Shown: positions 31,826 to 43,217 of the stretch, piece by piece
Layout of the letters: the number at the start of each line of letters is the position of its first letter
Position numbering within the stretch: position 1 is the first letter of the stretch
Assembly (NCBI RefSeq): GCF_027579695.1
Contig: NC_083582.1
Coordinates: 37,557,964-37,621,963 of the forward strand
From: Neoarius graeffei
Lineage: Eukaryota; Chordata; Actinopteri; Siluriformes; Ariidae
Reading direction: 5' to 3'
DNA: 64,000 nt
Translations under genes and position numbers: made by a program
The notes under the pieces: model-generated
What the model was told of the DNA's origin: nothing
Databases searched by the model: none
What the model saw: only the letters and a program-made list of their open reading frames with translations

Positions 31826-32315
31826 AATGTTTTTACCATCATCAAATACTTTCATTCCATATTTTGTTGCTTTTTTGTATTTTTTTGTTTTTGAGTCGAG
31901 TTTTTATTTCGTCCTCAGTAGGTTCAGGAACGTGCCGCCATTTTGTTTTTCTCTACTCACGGTATACGAGCTGATAGCCTAGTAGTAGAGTAGCCAATCA
32001 GAGCATGCGATTGCTCATGTCCAGTGAATGTAAATAGAATAATAATGAATATGTTAGATGTAACCTGAGCTAAATGTGTGCACATGTATGGAGTGGCATC
32101 ATGCGAGTTTTGTCAGAGCATAACGTTCAGGCCATTAGTTCAGCATCCTTATTAAAAAAAAAAAAAAAAATCCTTATTAAACAGAAGGTAAGAAGATCAA
32201 CCACCCAGACTCAGCAGGAAAGTACACCATCTGCCCTGGCATGATGAAGAGACCATGGTGTGGCTGGGTGTGTGACCCTCACCAAACTCAACTGAATATC
32301 AAAACAAAAACCGAC

Positions 32316-32468
32316 CTTTGGAGCTCTTCTTCTCCTTCGCCTTGTAGCAATCCAAGCACACCACAAATCCACATTTCTGGCACACCCAGTGAATGTTGAA
32401 CAATGTGGCTTCGCATGCGTCGCAGCTCTCACGCACCCCCCTCACCGCCCGTTTCCAGGCTATCTTGG
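32316..32468 (-). CDS. jmjd1c: jmjd1c exon 13 (KDM3 zinc finger)
   Basis: Residues 1708-1759. [20 protein letters not shown] is followed by [20 protein letters not shown]. Cysteines at about 1723, 1726, 1737, 1740, 1745 and 1748, with His 1734 among them, form the single zinc finger of the KDM3 family, which is required for activity in KDM3A. The donor GTCGGT is the weakest of the gene. Confidence 0.96.
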
Positions 32469-32769
32469 CTGCGAGGCAAAGCAAACAGAGTCTGGATAAA
32501 ATGGATGTTCATGGAGCAGATTGCTAGAATTTTCTTTCTCTCTCTCTGTTAAAAACAACAGTCTGACAGATGGGATAATTTCATATTCCTCAGTCAGCAG
32601 ACTAAAGCTACAATATGTGTAATGTTGTAACAAGAATGTTTCTGCAGTTTATCTGGGCCACATTTTCTGCCATTTACAAAAATAAATCAAGTTAGCCATA
32701 AAATATTTAACTGTTTCGATTAAATAAGCAATGTCATAACAGAGGAAGAAAGCAGAAAGGTGAAAGTAC

Positions 32770-32984
32770 CATCTTTCTTGATCCATGTGGCTGCGGTCTT
32801 CTCACTCATGACCAGCTGGCAGAACTTGTCTCCAATGTAGCTGAGAATGTATTTAGAGGTTTCCAGGTCCAGATCATTCTCTTCATATGCATCCGGAGCC
32901 CAGAGACCCAAGGCCTCCTCGTCGTGCTGGTCAGGGGCTGAGAAGCCATCGATCCGGATAACTCCGTTCTTACTATATGAAAGG
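32770..32984 (-). CDS. jmjd1c: jmjd1c exon 12
   Basis: Residues 1636-1708: LSYSKNGVIRIDGFSAPDQH, LDLETSKYILSYIGDKFCQL, then VMSEKTAATWIKKD. This is the conserved spacer between the two cysteine-rich blocks of KDM3 proteins. Acceptor CTCTAG, donor GTACTT. Confidence 0.95.
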
Positions 32985-33011
32985 CTAGAGGGAAAAAATG
33001 AGAGGGGTATG

Positions 33012-33154
33012 CGAATGAATGAATGAATGAATGAATGAATGAAATAGACATAACAGACAATGATGAAAGACCCAGAACTGTTCTCTTCCTTCTCGGAGAA
33101 AGAAAGTGAACGTTAACATGATGAAAGAGTACACTGTGTGTGTGTGTGTGTGTG
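33012..33154. repeat. (GAAT)n and (GT)n microsatellites
   Basis: (GAAT)n near 33012-33043 and (GT)n near 33134-33156, in the intron between exons 11 and 12. Confidence 0.9.
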
Positions 33155-33449
33155 TATGAGTAAGAAATGGAAAGACAAGTTCTTTTAAAAAACAGGCCTT
33201 AAAACCACATTTTCCGAACGCTGCTTAATCTGCATGTGTTTTAACGTGCACGCCAATTCACGTTATGAAATGAAGTGAGTTGTCAGATGGATGAACTTGA
33301 ACAAATCTGGAGTGATGTCAGTATGACAACATGGGCAGGTCTGCCACTGCATGCGATTAAGCACAAGAAAGTCCTCTTTGGCAGAGCGTCTATCCTCTCA
33401 GACTAATACAGAATTACAGACGGCCAGTAAGCAGCACAAGAATGGAGGG

Positions 33450-33453
33450 AAAA

Positions 33454-33518
<65 letters not shown>
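33450..33518. repeat. poly-A and (TA)n tract
   Basis: About 20 A followed by about 25 TA units abutting the hAT-type miniature element at 33519. Confidence 0.95.
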
Positions 33519-33521
<3 letters not shown>

Positions 33522-34456
33522 TGCTGTCAAAAATGTCGCATTATTAACGCGTTAACTTGACTCAATTTTAATGGCGATAATTTTTTTATCGCGAGATTAA
33601 CGCTCTGTGACATGATGTAGGTTTTTCATAAGCTTTTGAAACTGCCAGGAACTTGGAACAGACTTTGCTTAGAAAACCGAGAGCAGCTAGACTGTAATGC
33701 CCCACACAGCCAGAGTCCTCTGCCCCCCCCCAAAGAACCAGCGCGGGCAGGGCGCGCTAGTAGAGATGGGATTTATGGCTCTTTGATGGGATCCGCATCT
33801 TTGTGATCCGTTCTTTGAAAAGAGCCGTTCAAAAGACTGGCTCATTTGGCTCTTTTTAAATATTTATTCAGTTTTAAGAAGACAGCGTCTAAAGAAGCCA
33901 GATCCCTCTGAACTGTAAACTCAATGCTATCCCAGAAATCCTTCCTGTAATATGCAAATTTGGCCGCCTCTGATTGGACAGCGCGACGCATCAACAGGCA
34001 GAAAGTGTAAAAGTACAAAATGTGTTAAGTGAGCTGAAACAGTAAAGATCAGATTCAATGCAATATTTATCAACGAACAACTTAAACTTAATATAATAGT
34101 GTACTTTATATTATAATCAAGCATGTCAAGCCTACCGTCACTGTGTAACCTGTCTCTCTGATTAGAGTTGTAGACTAACTCAAACAGTAGATCACTTCAC
34201 TCATGGTTCTCTTGCTAGCCCCGCGCCGGTGCTCGGCTTAGGTTTCACTTTGCAGTGGCTGTGTCAAGACGTGTTATGCTTTGCAATAAAAAAAAACATT
34301 GGTACAAAGCAAGCCCATTCACTTTTTTATGCTGATAAGAGAATTGCAATGGTTTTTTATGTGATAAAAATGTGCGATTAAATTGCGATTAATCGCGAGT
34401 TAACTATGACTGTCGCGACATTAATCGCGATTAAATATTTTAATCGCTTGACAGCA

Positions 34457-34459
<3 letters not shown>
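33519..34459 (-). mobile_element. hAT-type miniature element (TAGTGCTGTCAA), copy 2
   Basis: 941 bp, ends TAGTGCTGTCAA and TTGACAGCACTA, ATCGCGATTAAT repeats near the right end. Inverted and nearly identical to copy 3 at 43306-44199: a 65-codon internal frame differs by one residue between the two. Lies in the intron between exons 11 and 12. Confidence 0.88.
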
Positions 34460-34493
<34 letters not shown>

Positions 34494-34857
34494 TACAGAG
34501 GATGAGGCTTCCAGTCTAGGTTCACCCAGGTCATGGGAGCCATTCCTCAGCTGAAGCTAAGGTGGACTGCGGCACTAGATTTGACACTTGCTGGAGAGGA
34601 AAAAAAAGGATCTTTGATTTGTTTCCCATGATATTATGGGTCATCTTGGTTATGATTAGTGGATCATAATGTCAGCATGTGGCCCAAATTAAGTGGCGTT
34701 TTCTGTTGGTGCGGCCAGATAAGCGTAATTAGAATCACAATTCAATCAATTTAAAATTACAACTAGCAGTGTAAATTTACTTTTATAAAAGGCATGACTG
34801 AACTTTAAAGTAAATGCTATCGTCTTTGGTGCGTGCTGGCGTCAGCGAGTCTCTTAC

Positions 34858-35059
34858 CGGCGGAAATAGTAGAAGCGGCAGAAGACAGGAGAGTGGGTGG
34901 GCTCTTCTCCTTTCTTGGTGCGGATCGAGCGGCACTCGCGGCATTTCTGCAGGTTGGGACCGATTTCTGAGCATGAATCGTCCTGCAGGAAGGACTCACC
35001 TGTCTGCTTAAGCTTCTTCACTTTCCTCCAGTCTTTCAGCACTGAGCGAGGAATACCGT
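34858..35059 (-). CDS. jmjd1c: jmjd1c exon 11 (KDM3 cysteine-rich region, part 1)
   Basis: Residues 1569-1636: GIPRSVLKDWRKVKKLKQTG, DDSCSEIGPNLQKCRECRSI, PTHSPVFCRFYYFRR. The cysteines (SC, CRECR, FCRF) begin the zinc-binding region conserved in all KDM3 proteins. The 3' splice site (TGTGTTCAG) lies only 24 nt from the end of a Tc1-type miniature element (35084-35621), so the upstream intron end overlaps transposon sequence. Confidence 0.95.
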
Positions 35060-35083
35060 CTGAACACACACACAGCGCAAATA

Positions 35084-35621
35084 CAGTACCAGTCAAAAGT
35101 CTGTACACCCCTACTCATTCATACATTTTTCTGTATTGTGACATTATACTGAAGATATCAAAACTATGAAATAACACATGGAACATATATGGAATTATGT
35201 GGTAAACAAAAAAGCACTAAAAAAATCCCAAAATATGTTTCATACTGTATTTTAGCTTCTTCAAAGTAGCCACCATTTACCTTGATGATGCTTTACACAT
35301 TATTAGCATTATCTTAACCAGCTTCATTAGGTAGTCACCTGGAATGCTTTTCAATTAACAGGTGCCTCATCAAAAGTTAATTAGTGCAATTTCTTACCTT
35401 CTTAATGCGTTTGAGATCAAACAGTAAACAGTAAATAATAAAAATACAGTAAATAGCCCTATTCCACAACTGTACTAATCCATATTATATCATGAACCGC
35501 TCAACTAAGTAAAGAGAAACGATATCCATCATTACTGTAAGACATGACGTGACTTTAATTTAATAAAAATAAAGAAAAACCACTGAATTAGAAGGCGTGT
35601 CCAAATTTTTGCCTGGTACTA
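35084..35621. mobile_element. Tc1-type miniature element next to an exon
   Basis: 538 bp between TA pairs, ends CAGTACCAGTCAAAAGTCTG and (reverse complement) AGTACCAGGCAAAAATTTGG. No transposase. The inner edge is 24 nt from the 3' splice site of jmjd1c exon 11. Confidence 0.8.
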
Positions 35622-35625
35622 TATA

Positions 35626-36693
35626 TTAAAGGAGAACTGCAGGCAAATTTTTGATTATCAAAATTCTATTTCTCTCATGGGGCGGCACGGTGGTGTAGTG
35701 GTTAGCGCTGTCGCCTCACAGCAAGAAGGTCCTGGGTTCGAGCCCCGGGGCCGGTGAGGGCCTTTCTGTGCGGAGTTTGCATGTTCTCCCCGTGTCCGCG
35801 TGGGTTTCCTCCGGGTGCTCCGGTTTCCCCCACAGTCCAAAGACATGCAGGTTAGGTTAACTGGTGACTCTAAATTGACCGTAGGTGCGAATGTGAGTGT
35901 GAATGGTTGTCTGTGTCTATGTGTCAGCCCTGTGATGACCCGGCGACTTGTCCAGGGTGTACCCCGCCTTTCGCCCGTAGTCAGCTGGGATAGGCTCCAG
36001 CTTGCCTGTGACCCTGTAGAACAGGATAAAGCGGCTAGAGATAATGAGACGAGATGAAATATTTCTCTCATTTTATTAAATATCTGAATGTATTTTTGAT
36101 CGCTATTTAGTCGCTGCTATAGCAAGTTATGAGTGTTTGAAATATGCTCTGTAATATATCAGTCCATATGTCAAAGCGATGTCCGTAAACGAGATTGGTT
36201 GAGACCTGTGCGAGACATCGTAGGACGGAAGTAAAACGGTACAGCGGAAAGCAAAGCGACCGACATCTGCCAACGTTGTCAAAAGACGCGTGCGCCCTCT
36301 TTCGAATGCTGATGTAATCAAGCCGGAAGTTGTGTTTGTTTTGATAGCAATCAGGAAAGTTTGAAAAAAGTAGGCAGTAATCGTCATTCAAACTCGTTTT
36401 TGTGCAATACTTCGTTTGGAAAACAGTTTTCAAAATGGTGGCACTGACACCTGGCTGACACTTCACGTTTCAAAGTCTCGTGACGATCGCACGGATAAGC
36501 GACGCCTGCCGTGGACCAAACGAACTAAATTCAACACGGCTAAAAACCGAACAGGCCGATAAGTATAATATTTAATTGCAATTAGTTGCCAATACGAGTC
36601 ACGATATAAGGTTACTAAAACCGAAAACGTAATTGAATAACACGTTAATTAAGAAATAAAGCAAGTTTAAAAATAACTTCAGTTCTCCTTTAA
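35626..36693. mobile_element. TTAA-ended miniature element with SINE inside
   Basis: Left TTAAAGGAGAACTGCAGG; right (reverse complement) TTAAAGGAGAACTGAAG. 1068 bp including a 382-bp SINE. TTAA is terminus and target, as in piggyBac or Kolobok derivatives. Starts 5 bp from the Tc1-type element before it. Confidence 0.75.
35679..36060 (+). mobile_element. SINE (HE1/Mermaid-like), full length
   Basis: tRNA-like head, family body and 'agataatgagacgagatga' tail; target duplication ATTTCTCTCAT at 35668-35678 and 36061-36071. Confidence 0.94.
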
Positions 36694-37749
36694 GAGACTT
36701 CTCAATATTGACTGACAGTTCATTTTATTTCCTTTATATATATTTTGCAGGTTAAAAAAAAAATTTGTGCAAACAGTGACACTACTGTGCTCAGCATAGA
36801 AGTGAGTAAAAATTTTCTAACCATGTCTTCTGAGAAAAAACACATTCAATTTAAGTAAATCCCAGAAAACCAATACTAACACTTCCAACAATCAGTCTAA
36901 GTGCTCTTATAAAGTTGTTGTTTTTTTTAATACGCATGTGCTTAAGGCTGATGTGTGATACTAAGCCCCTAATGAAAACAAATAAATGAAACATTAGTTG
37001 GACGGTATTAGTCAAAGAGGGTGAGGGCTACATTTTCACTATTTAGTCACACCCAGGTGACTCTACTGGCTCAGTGTTATGACTACGGTTATGAAACATG
37101 ACAATTCAGAGTGGCTGTGTGTATTAGAACATATATTGTGTTACAAAGGGGCTCTTCTCTGCATGTAACAATAATACGAGGGGCCTGCTAAAAGCTCTCC
37201 GGTTAGAAGAGCACTTAACATGCCTGGGCAAGATTTATTTCACATAAAAGTTGAACATTCCTATAGCAGCTTTGAAACCTCCACAGCTGCAGTCCAGATG
37301 TGAGCACACCCCCACCCCCACGCTCATAATCCCTGTCTATTTCTGACATACAAGATCAGATGTAGGGTGCCAAAGACATTTAAACATTTTAAAAGCTATT
37401 TTTATATAATAGAATTGTTTTTTTTAATACAATTGTAAATAAATACACAAGAAGAAATGGATAATTCTATCTAATATTGCACTGTCCACACTTGTTTTTG
37501 ATTCTTCTTGTCCTGTGGAAAAAGTCAGAAATATCCCAATTTTTTCTCTATCTGGCTTACTTTACACCTTATGTGGTATCCGAGATTTAGAACCTGGAAT
37601 GTTTAATGAATTTTATAGTTGCCATAGTCTGTTTTGTTGACTAATCCGACTGTAAGGTTTGCTATTTTGACCTGAAAGATCCGAGATCTATGGTGTTCTA
37701 AAAATGTATATGCTATTAAAATCCTATACTCAAAGGATTAAAAACTTAC
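36694..37749. other. intron between exons 10 and 11, no feature seen
   Basis: AT-rich intronic sequence without defined repeat ends or coding frames. Confidence 0.5.
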
Positions 37750-39920
37750 TGCTGCTGGCCAATTTGAGTTTGGTTTTCTCCTTGGCGCTTCTGAAAATGC
37801 CGTTGGGCTTGACATCGTCCTCATCCTTGTCATTTTCCCCTTTCTTCTTTTGCATGTCGTTCTGCTTCTTCTTGTAGGTGGGCTTAGGCTGCCTCTTTGC
37901 CCTCTGCTCATGCTTGCTGTCGCTGCCATCCGAGTCATCGCCGCTGTCAGAGCCTGACTCATGTGACCGCTTGGAGGGACCTCGTCGTGGCTTTCTGTCC
38001 TCCTGGCTCATTTTATCCTCTAAGCATTTGCCATCTTTGCCTATCTCCGCGTCGCTGGAGGTGGACGCTACTAGGTTCACCGTGCATGGCTTAATGATCT
38101 CGGAGACAGCATTGGATGTCTTCTCCACCTTGTTAGTGTTGCGATCTTCCTCCGAGTGGCGAGTGAGCCAGGCTTTCTTCAGCTTGTGATAGTTGGGCTG
38201 GTTCATCTGTGATGGCTGACCATTGGGTAGGGGGCTGGCTTTGCTGGCTGGGTTGCCTGGCGAGGCACGGTCCTGGGTGATTATGGTGGGCGATTCCTGA
38301 GAGGATCGACTGCTGCCTTCGCTCTCTGAGGCACTGCTTGAGCCACGGGACTGGGCAGCAGCCAGGGCGGCCTTGTGCTTCTTCAGGTGGATGAAGTTCC
38401 CAGAGTAGGGCTGTGGAGCTGGGGCCAAACCAGGCTGAGGCAGCTGGCCACTGGGGGAGGCGGTCCTGGCATTACACTCCTGCAGCTCAGGGCCAGTGGG
38501 AGTCCTGCATTTGGGTACAGGACCCTCCAGTCTGTTAATGTTACTGCTGCTGAGAGTGGCTGAGGTGGGATAAGGCAGCTCAGCTGTGCCTCGACTCAGC
38601 ACGTTGTATGTGGAAGCAGCAGAGGCAGTAGTGGTTACATCAGTACTGCTATTGCACACAGAGTTAACAACAGCTACCGCAGAGCTGGGAAAGCTGCCCT
38701 GGGAGACTCGGACAAAGTTCTTTTTGTACTGCAAAAAAATATCCTCCCTATTTGTGTTTTGCTGGATAACTCTGCCAGGTTCTCTGGTCTCAGCCAGTTT
38801 GGTGCAGTCCAGTTGGTTTTTGCCTGTATGTGGCCTACTGCCAGACGTCTCCTTGGCGCCAGACTTGGAGCCTGGTGAGCTGTCATACTTAATGCAGGTT
38901 CTAGAGCGAACAATAACAGAGGCTGTGGCTGCCTGTGGCTTCCCTTGACTTTTGTCTGAGTGCCATTGAACCGCTTTCGTGTGGCTCTGTGAGTCAGAGC
39001 TGGGCCTCCATGGCTCGCTGGAGCCTAGCTCTATGCTGCTCTTCACCTCCCTGAGCTCTGGCAGCAGAGTGGGGGGCTTCTGTTGCTCAGACACCTTCCC
39101 AGCCACACTGACCGGCTGAATGGGGGTGAGCGTAGGCGGTGAGAGGCGACCGTAGCCAGCCTCCTTGCGGTCCAGTGTTTGCTGGGTGGGTGGGTGAAAG
39201 ACAGGTGCCCTATGCAGGGCAGGCATGCTCCTGAGTTGGTTTAATGGTGAGACAGCTGGACTGCGGCGTTCGCTGGCTGCCGCTGGGGTACTGAGGGGGT
39301 TGAGGGCCACCTGCTGACTGAGCTGCTCACTGATCTTCCCCACCAGGCCCTCACCCTCTGGCTGATGCTTGATGAGTGGAGGAGGCTTGGATAGGGATTT
39401 GGAACTGCCTCCACTACCGGTGTATGAGCCCAGAGGCAGGGGACTCGAGACAGACAGGGAATTGATCTCTTTGGAGGGGTAGAGACGAGGTGGCTCATTC
39501 ACCACGCTGTTGGACAGAGTGGTGAAATAGTTGCTCTGCGGCAGTGACTGAGCAGCAGAGTGCTTGTATTTGTAAAGATCAGAGGGCGAATGTTCATTTT
39601 CCTTGGGCGGTCCACTAATGGGGAGGGAGGGAATGCGGGCATAGGGCTCACGCTCTGAGTCTCCTGACCGGATCTTGGCGGTAAAGGGGGCTACCTCAAT
39701 GCTCTCCTGTAGGATACGGCGGTTCTCCTCCTTGTACTTAACGGCCCGGTCTGGTGTGTCCAGTGGCAGGCGGGGAGGTTGCTGCTTCACCTGAGATGAA
39801 TCCATATAGAGGCGCTGTAACTCTTTGCTGTTGGGTGTCCGGCTTCGGTCCGGGTCCTGCTTCAGGTGGGCTGTGACCAGGCCACGCATGGGATCCACAA
39901 AAACCTTACTTTCCAGCTCC
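37750..39920 (-). CDS. jmjd1c: jmjd1c exon 10, largest exon
   Basis: 2171 bp, residues 845-1569. Family landmarks in order: KYKEENRRILQESIEVAPFT, SLPQSNYFTTLSNSVVNEPP, SKPPPLIKHQPEGEGLVGKI, LRSMPALHRAPVFHPPTQ, SPPTLTPIQPVSVAGKV, GNFIHLKKHKAALAAAQS, LKKAWLTRHSEEDRNTNKVE, VSEIIKPCTVNLVASTSSDA, and the basic KRQPKPTYKKKQNDMQKKKG. Mostly disordered; the last stretch resembles a bipartite NLS. Acceptor AACAG, donor GTAAGT. It lacks an internal intron, as in human. Confidence 0.95.
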
Positions 39921-40682
39921 CTGTTGAGAAAGGGAAAAAAGTAATAGAGAATTTTGATGCTTTTATCAAAAATAAGTTAAACAGTACAACAAATGCCAGA
40001 GGATGGACTGATGTCCAATCCAGTGTATATTCCTGCTTTGCATTTTGGTTTCACTAGACCCCTGACCAGGAATAGAAGCATTATATTTGCACATTTTTGT
40101 ACATTTTTCAGAATTTTGAAAGCTTTCACACTGTTTCAAAGAAATGTTGAATCCAAGAGATAAATATTGTTGTTTTTCAAACCACATGGTAAAAACTGAT
40201 TTCAAACACACTTCACATTTCATGAAAATACTGGTTCTGCAACACAAACAGCCTTGCCATTTCTTAGACTGATACAGTACAGGCCACTTTTACTTCCCTA
40301 AATTGCAACATGGCCTTTTTCATACTTCCAGTCAATCTAAGTCAAGACCATATCATTATGTTCCCATTGCCAACATACGGTATCTGACAAGCAGGCCATG
40401 CAGAGACAGTTCAGTTAAAAGAACAGACCATGCTTCAATAAAAGGAGCTGGTGACTCATTCACAGCCGAAGAACAGAGCAGGAACTGAACTGGCCTGTGA
40501 GTTAGTGTTTATGCTACGTTATACCTTACCAATTACACTATGGAAGCAGATTAGAGTCAGGCAGTCCGGCTTTAGATAACCAAACACAGCTACACATTTA
40601 CACCAAAATAATTCAGTTATGCGCATGGTTGCTAAATGAGAATGACTAGGTTTCATTTCAGGTCACAAGGTATTTTACTCAC

Positions 40683-40855
40683 CCTTTGTGGAGATCAGCA
40701 GATGTTTTGGAGAGTGGAGGGCTGGAGTGTGAGGTGATTTTAAGGGGTCTGTGGGGGTCAGCGCTGGCTGGTCTACCCGGGACATGGCTCAGAATCCCGA
40801 GGCTGTCTGCTGAGGTCACAGGGGTGGGCTGATGGAGCCAGGGACTGGAGGTGTT
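40683..40855 (-). CDS. jmjd1c: jmjd1c exon 9
   Basis: Residues 788-845, beginning NTSSPWLHQPTPVTSADSLG and ending SKTSADLHKG. It matches human SPWLHQPTPVTSAD...PLTKTLVDHHKEE closely. The final codon spans the junction as GG/G (Gly where human has Glu). Acceptor TTACAG, donor GTGAGT. Confidence 0.94.
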
Positions 40856-41123
40856 CTGTAACAAATACACACTGACTTTCAGACATTACTACTAATTCGG
40901 TTTCTTATTCCTGCTTCTTTGTCTCACTGTTTGAGTCATAAAATAAAGCTGATGCACCACTACAACTTTCTAAATGAAAAGGGACTAGATGAACGGTACT
41001 TATTAACGGCCTCTAGTAATCTCATTATCACCTTTTAAAATGTAGAAAAAGACCTTTTGCATTCAGTAACCTGATTTAAAAAAAAAAAAAACTACAATAA
41101 TGCCAGTCTTTTAATATCCTTAC

Positions 41124-42844
41124 CCTTGGCAGACTAGCGTCTGAGTTCACAGCATTCTCTGGATGCACCCACTTTGACCCAGGCAGGCTAAGTCCAGGTG
41201 GATAGGAGTGCTGCGTGCCATTGTGGTACTGCCAGATGATGGGGTATAGGCCCAGCTGGTTGTAGCTGGCACCACCATGTGTCTGGGGCAGCAGTGGAGG
41301 GGGAGGTTGCTGTTGTAGGAACTGCTGTTGCTGGTGTGGGTGGTGGTGAGCTAGAGCCAGATGACCGAGTCCACCTGAGTCGAGGCGAGGGTGGCCACCC
41401 AGCAGGGGGGTCGGCGACATAGCAGGCAACACGGTGGGGAGCAACGGGTGGTGCACCGAGGGGTGTGGGCTGAGGGAAGAGGCGGGTAATAGGTGGGAGT
41501 GGTGGTGTGAGCTAGGTGTCAGGCAAGTAGCGTGGGAGGAGCTGTGGAGTGGATGGAGGTGGGGAGGAAGGTAAGTAACGTGGTTGGTCTCGGCCTCGGG
41601 CCGCACCAGTGCCGGGTCACGATACACTGTGAAGTGCTCATTCTTGTCGACTATGAGAGGGCTTCTGGACTCAGAAGGAGTGGTGCGAGCAGGGACAGGC
41701 TTGAAGCTGGAGCGCGGGGTTTCTGTGTCTGGCTTGGCTGCCGACCGGGCAATATAGGATAGAGGGTTGTCGGTGAGTCGTCCTTTGTGTTTGGTCACCT
41801 CAGGGGAAGTGTTTGGTTTCGGCTTCATGGCCTCCAGGACACTGTGGGTTTTTGACTTCATGGCGTCAGGTGAAGGATTGCACTTGGGCTTAAAAGTGTC
41901 AGGTGAAGGGTTGGATTTGGACTTGGCCACATCTGGTGATGAGCTGAGTTTCTGTGGCTTTCGCACATCCTCAGCGAGTGAGGCATTCTTGATGCAAGGC
42001 ATGATTGAAGGGTACTGCTGCTGTACTTTCTCCCTTTCCCTTTCCGCTACAGCAGCTGACTCGCTAACCGAAGCCACAGGTCGTATCACCTCAGAGTGGC
42101 CAAACTCAATTTTGCTGCCCAAGCTCTGACCTAGCTGCTGCTGCAGCTCACTCTCTGGCTTCCTGCATTCAGCAGCTGAGGGGTTTAGCACCAAATGTCT
42201 AGCTTCAGGGACAAAGGTTTCACGTTTCTGAGAGGCCAAAAGGGCAGACACAGCCTCTGAGTTCTCTCTGGTGGTGGGGTGGGAGCTGGAGTCCTCTGTG
42301 ATGTCAATCACACACTTTGGTGTGTGTGTTCTTGGTGCCCCTGTGCTATAATGGTCCTTGGGCAGAGTTTTCACAGTGCTTTTTATTTCCACAATGCACC
42401 CCTGAACCTCAGCAGGACCTAAGCTCTGAGGCTGTGCACAGGGGCTGGGAGGGGGCAGTGGGGAAGGCTGCACCGGGGACCTCCTCTCCCCTGGATGTTC
42501 ACTCTTGCCAGAGGGCACCACTTCCATGGCTGTGGGCTTGTCCACCGTAGACACCTCCTCCCAGGGCGACACCCTGCTATTGGTGTCCGGCTCCTCCAGA
42601 GCCTTGCAGCTCTGGGACATCTCCTCTTCCTCGCTGGCTTTTGAAATGCTCTTACTTTTCAGTTCGTTTTCAGAGCTTGGCTCTGAGGATGAGTCCAGGA
42701 GCCTCTTATTGGAGTTCTCAGAGTCGCTGCTCTCTGAAAGATCTGATGCCTCCATCTTTATCCGTTTAAGGCCAGCCTTCTTCTCCTCGTCTTCAGCTTT
42801 CCTCCGCTTGGCCACCAGCTGTTTCGATTTGTTCCTAGAAACGT
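41124..42844 (-). CDS. jmjd1c: jmjd1c exon 8, giant disordered exon
   Basis: 1721 bp, residues 214-787. Opens with a Lys/Arg/Glu-rich nuclear-localisation-type stretch (KQLVAKRRKAEDEEKKAGLK), followed by ESSDSENSNKRLLDSSSE, the family motif TPKCVIDITEDS, repeated short SP(D/E)xxKxK units (KSKSNPSPDTFKPKCNPSPD), SPLIVDKNEHFTVYRDPALV, a His-rich segment, and the conserved YNQLGLYPIIWQYHNGT block before SLPR. Mostly low-complexity and probably unstructured. Acceptor CTGCAG, donor GTAAGG, phase 1 to 0. Confidence 0.95.
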
Positions 42845-43217
42845 CTGCAGCACAAGAAAACAACATGTACAAGAGGCTAAAATCTTTAACGTTTCAAAAA
42901 ATATGCACAAAAATAAAAACACCCCTCATGCTTTTAAGTGGCTCCAACCGAGGGATGTTCCTCTTTAGGTTAAACATGTACTGAACCTTAAATGCTGCAT
43001 TAGGCATGATTGAGCAGTTTCTGGCGCATTTATGAACACTTAAGCCCATTTGACTGAGGTGGGTGAATTTCCTCCATCTCCTAGACATGATGAGGATATG
43101 CATTAAGTGCTGTGGCTGTGGTCAACAAACAACTGCCTTCACAAGCTTTTATTTTATTAGGCACAAATCTCTGAGCAAGGTCAAATTTAACACACCAAAA
43201 ATACATCACTCAGTGTA

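Larger units (their letters stand above)
30595..32041 (-). mobile_element. unclassified transposon with recombinase-like exon, copy C (nested)
   Basis: Shared segment 'gtcgtacatgagctgatagc' at the left, then inner end 'attccatctgtattccctgg' near 30936 and 'tccagtgaatgtaaatagaa' at 32020. Two insertions: an A-rich miniature element at about 30640-30885 and the hairpin-rich element at about 31100-31825. The recombinase-like exon (about 31850-31955, minus strand) is frameshifted. Confidence 0.5.
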
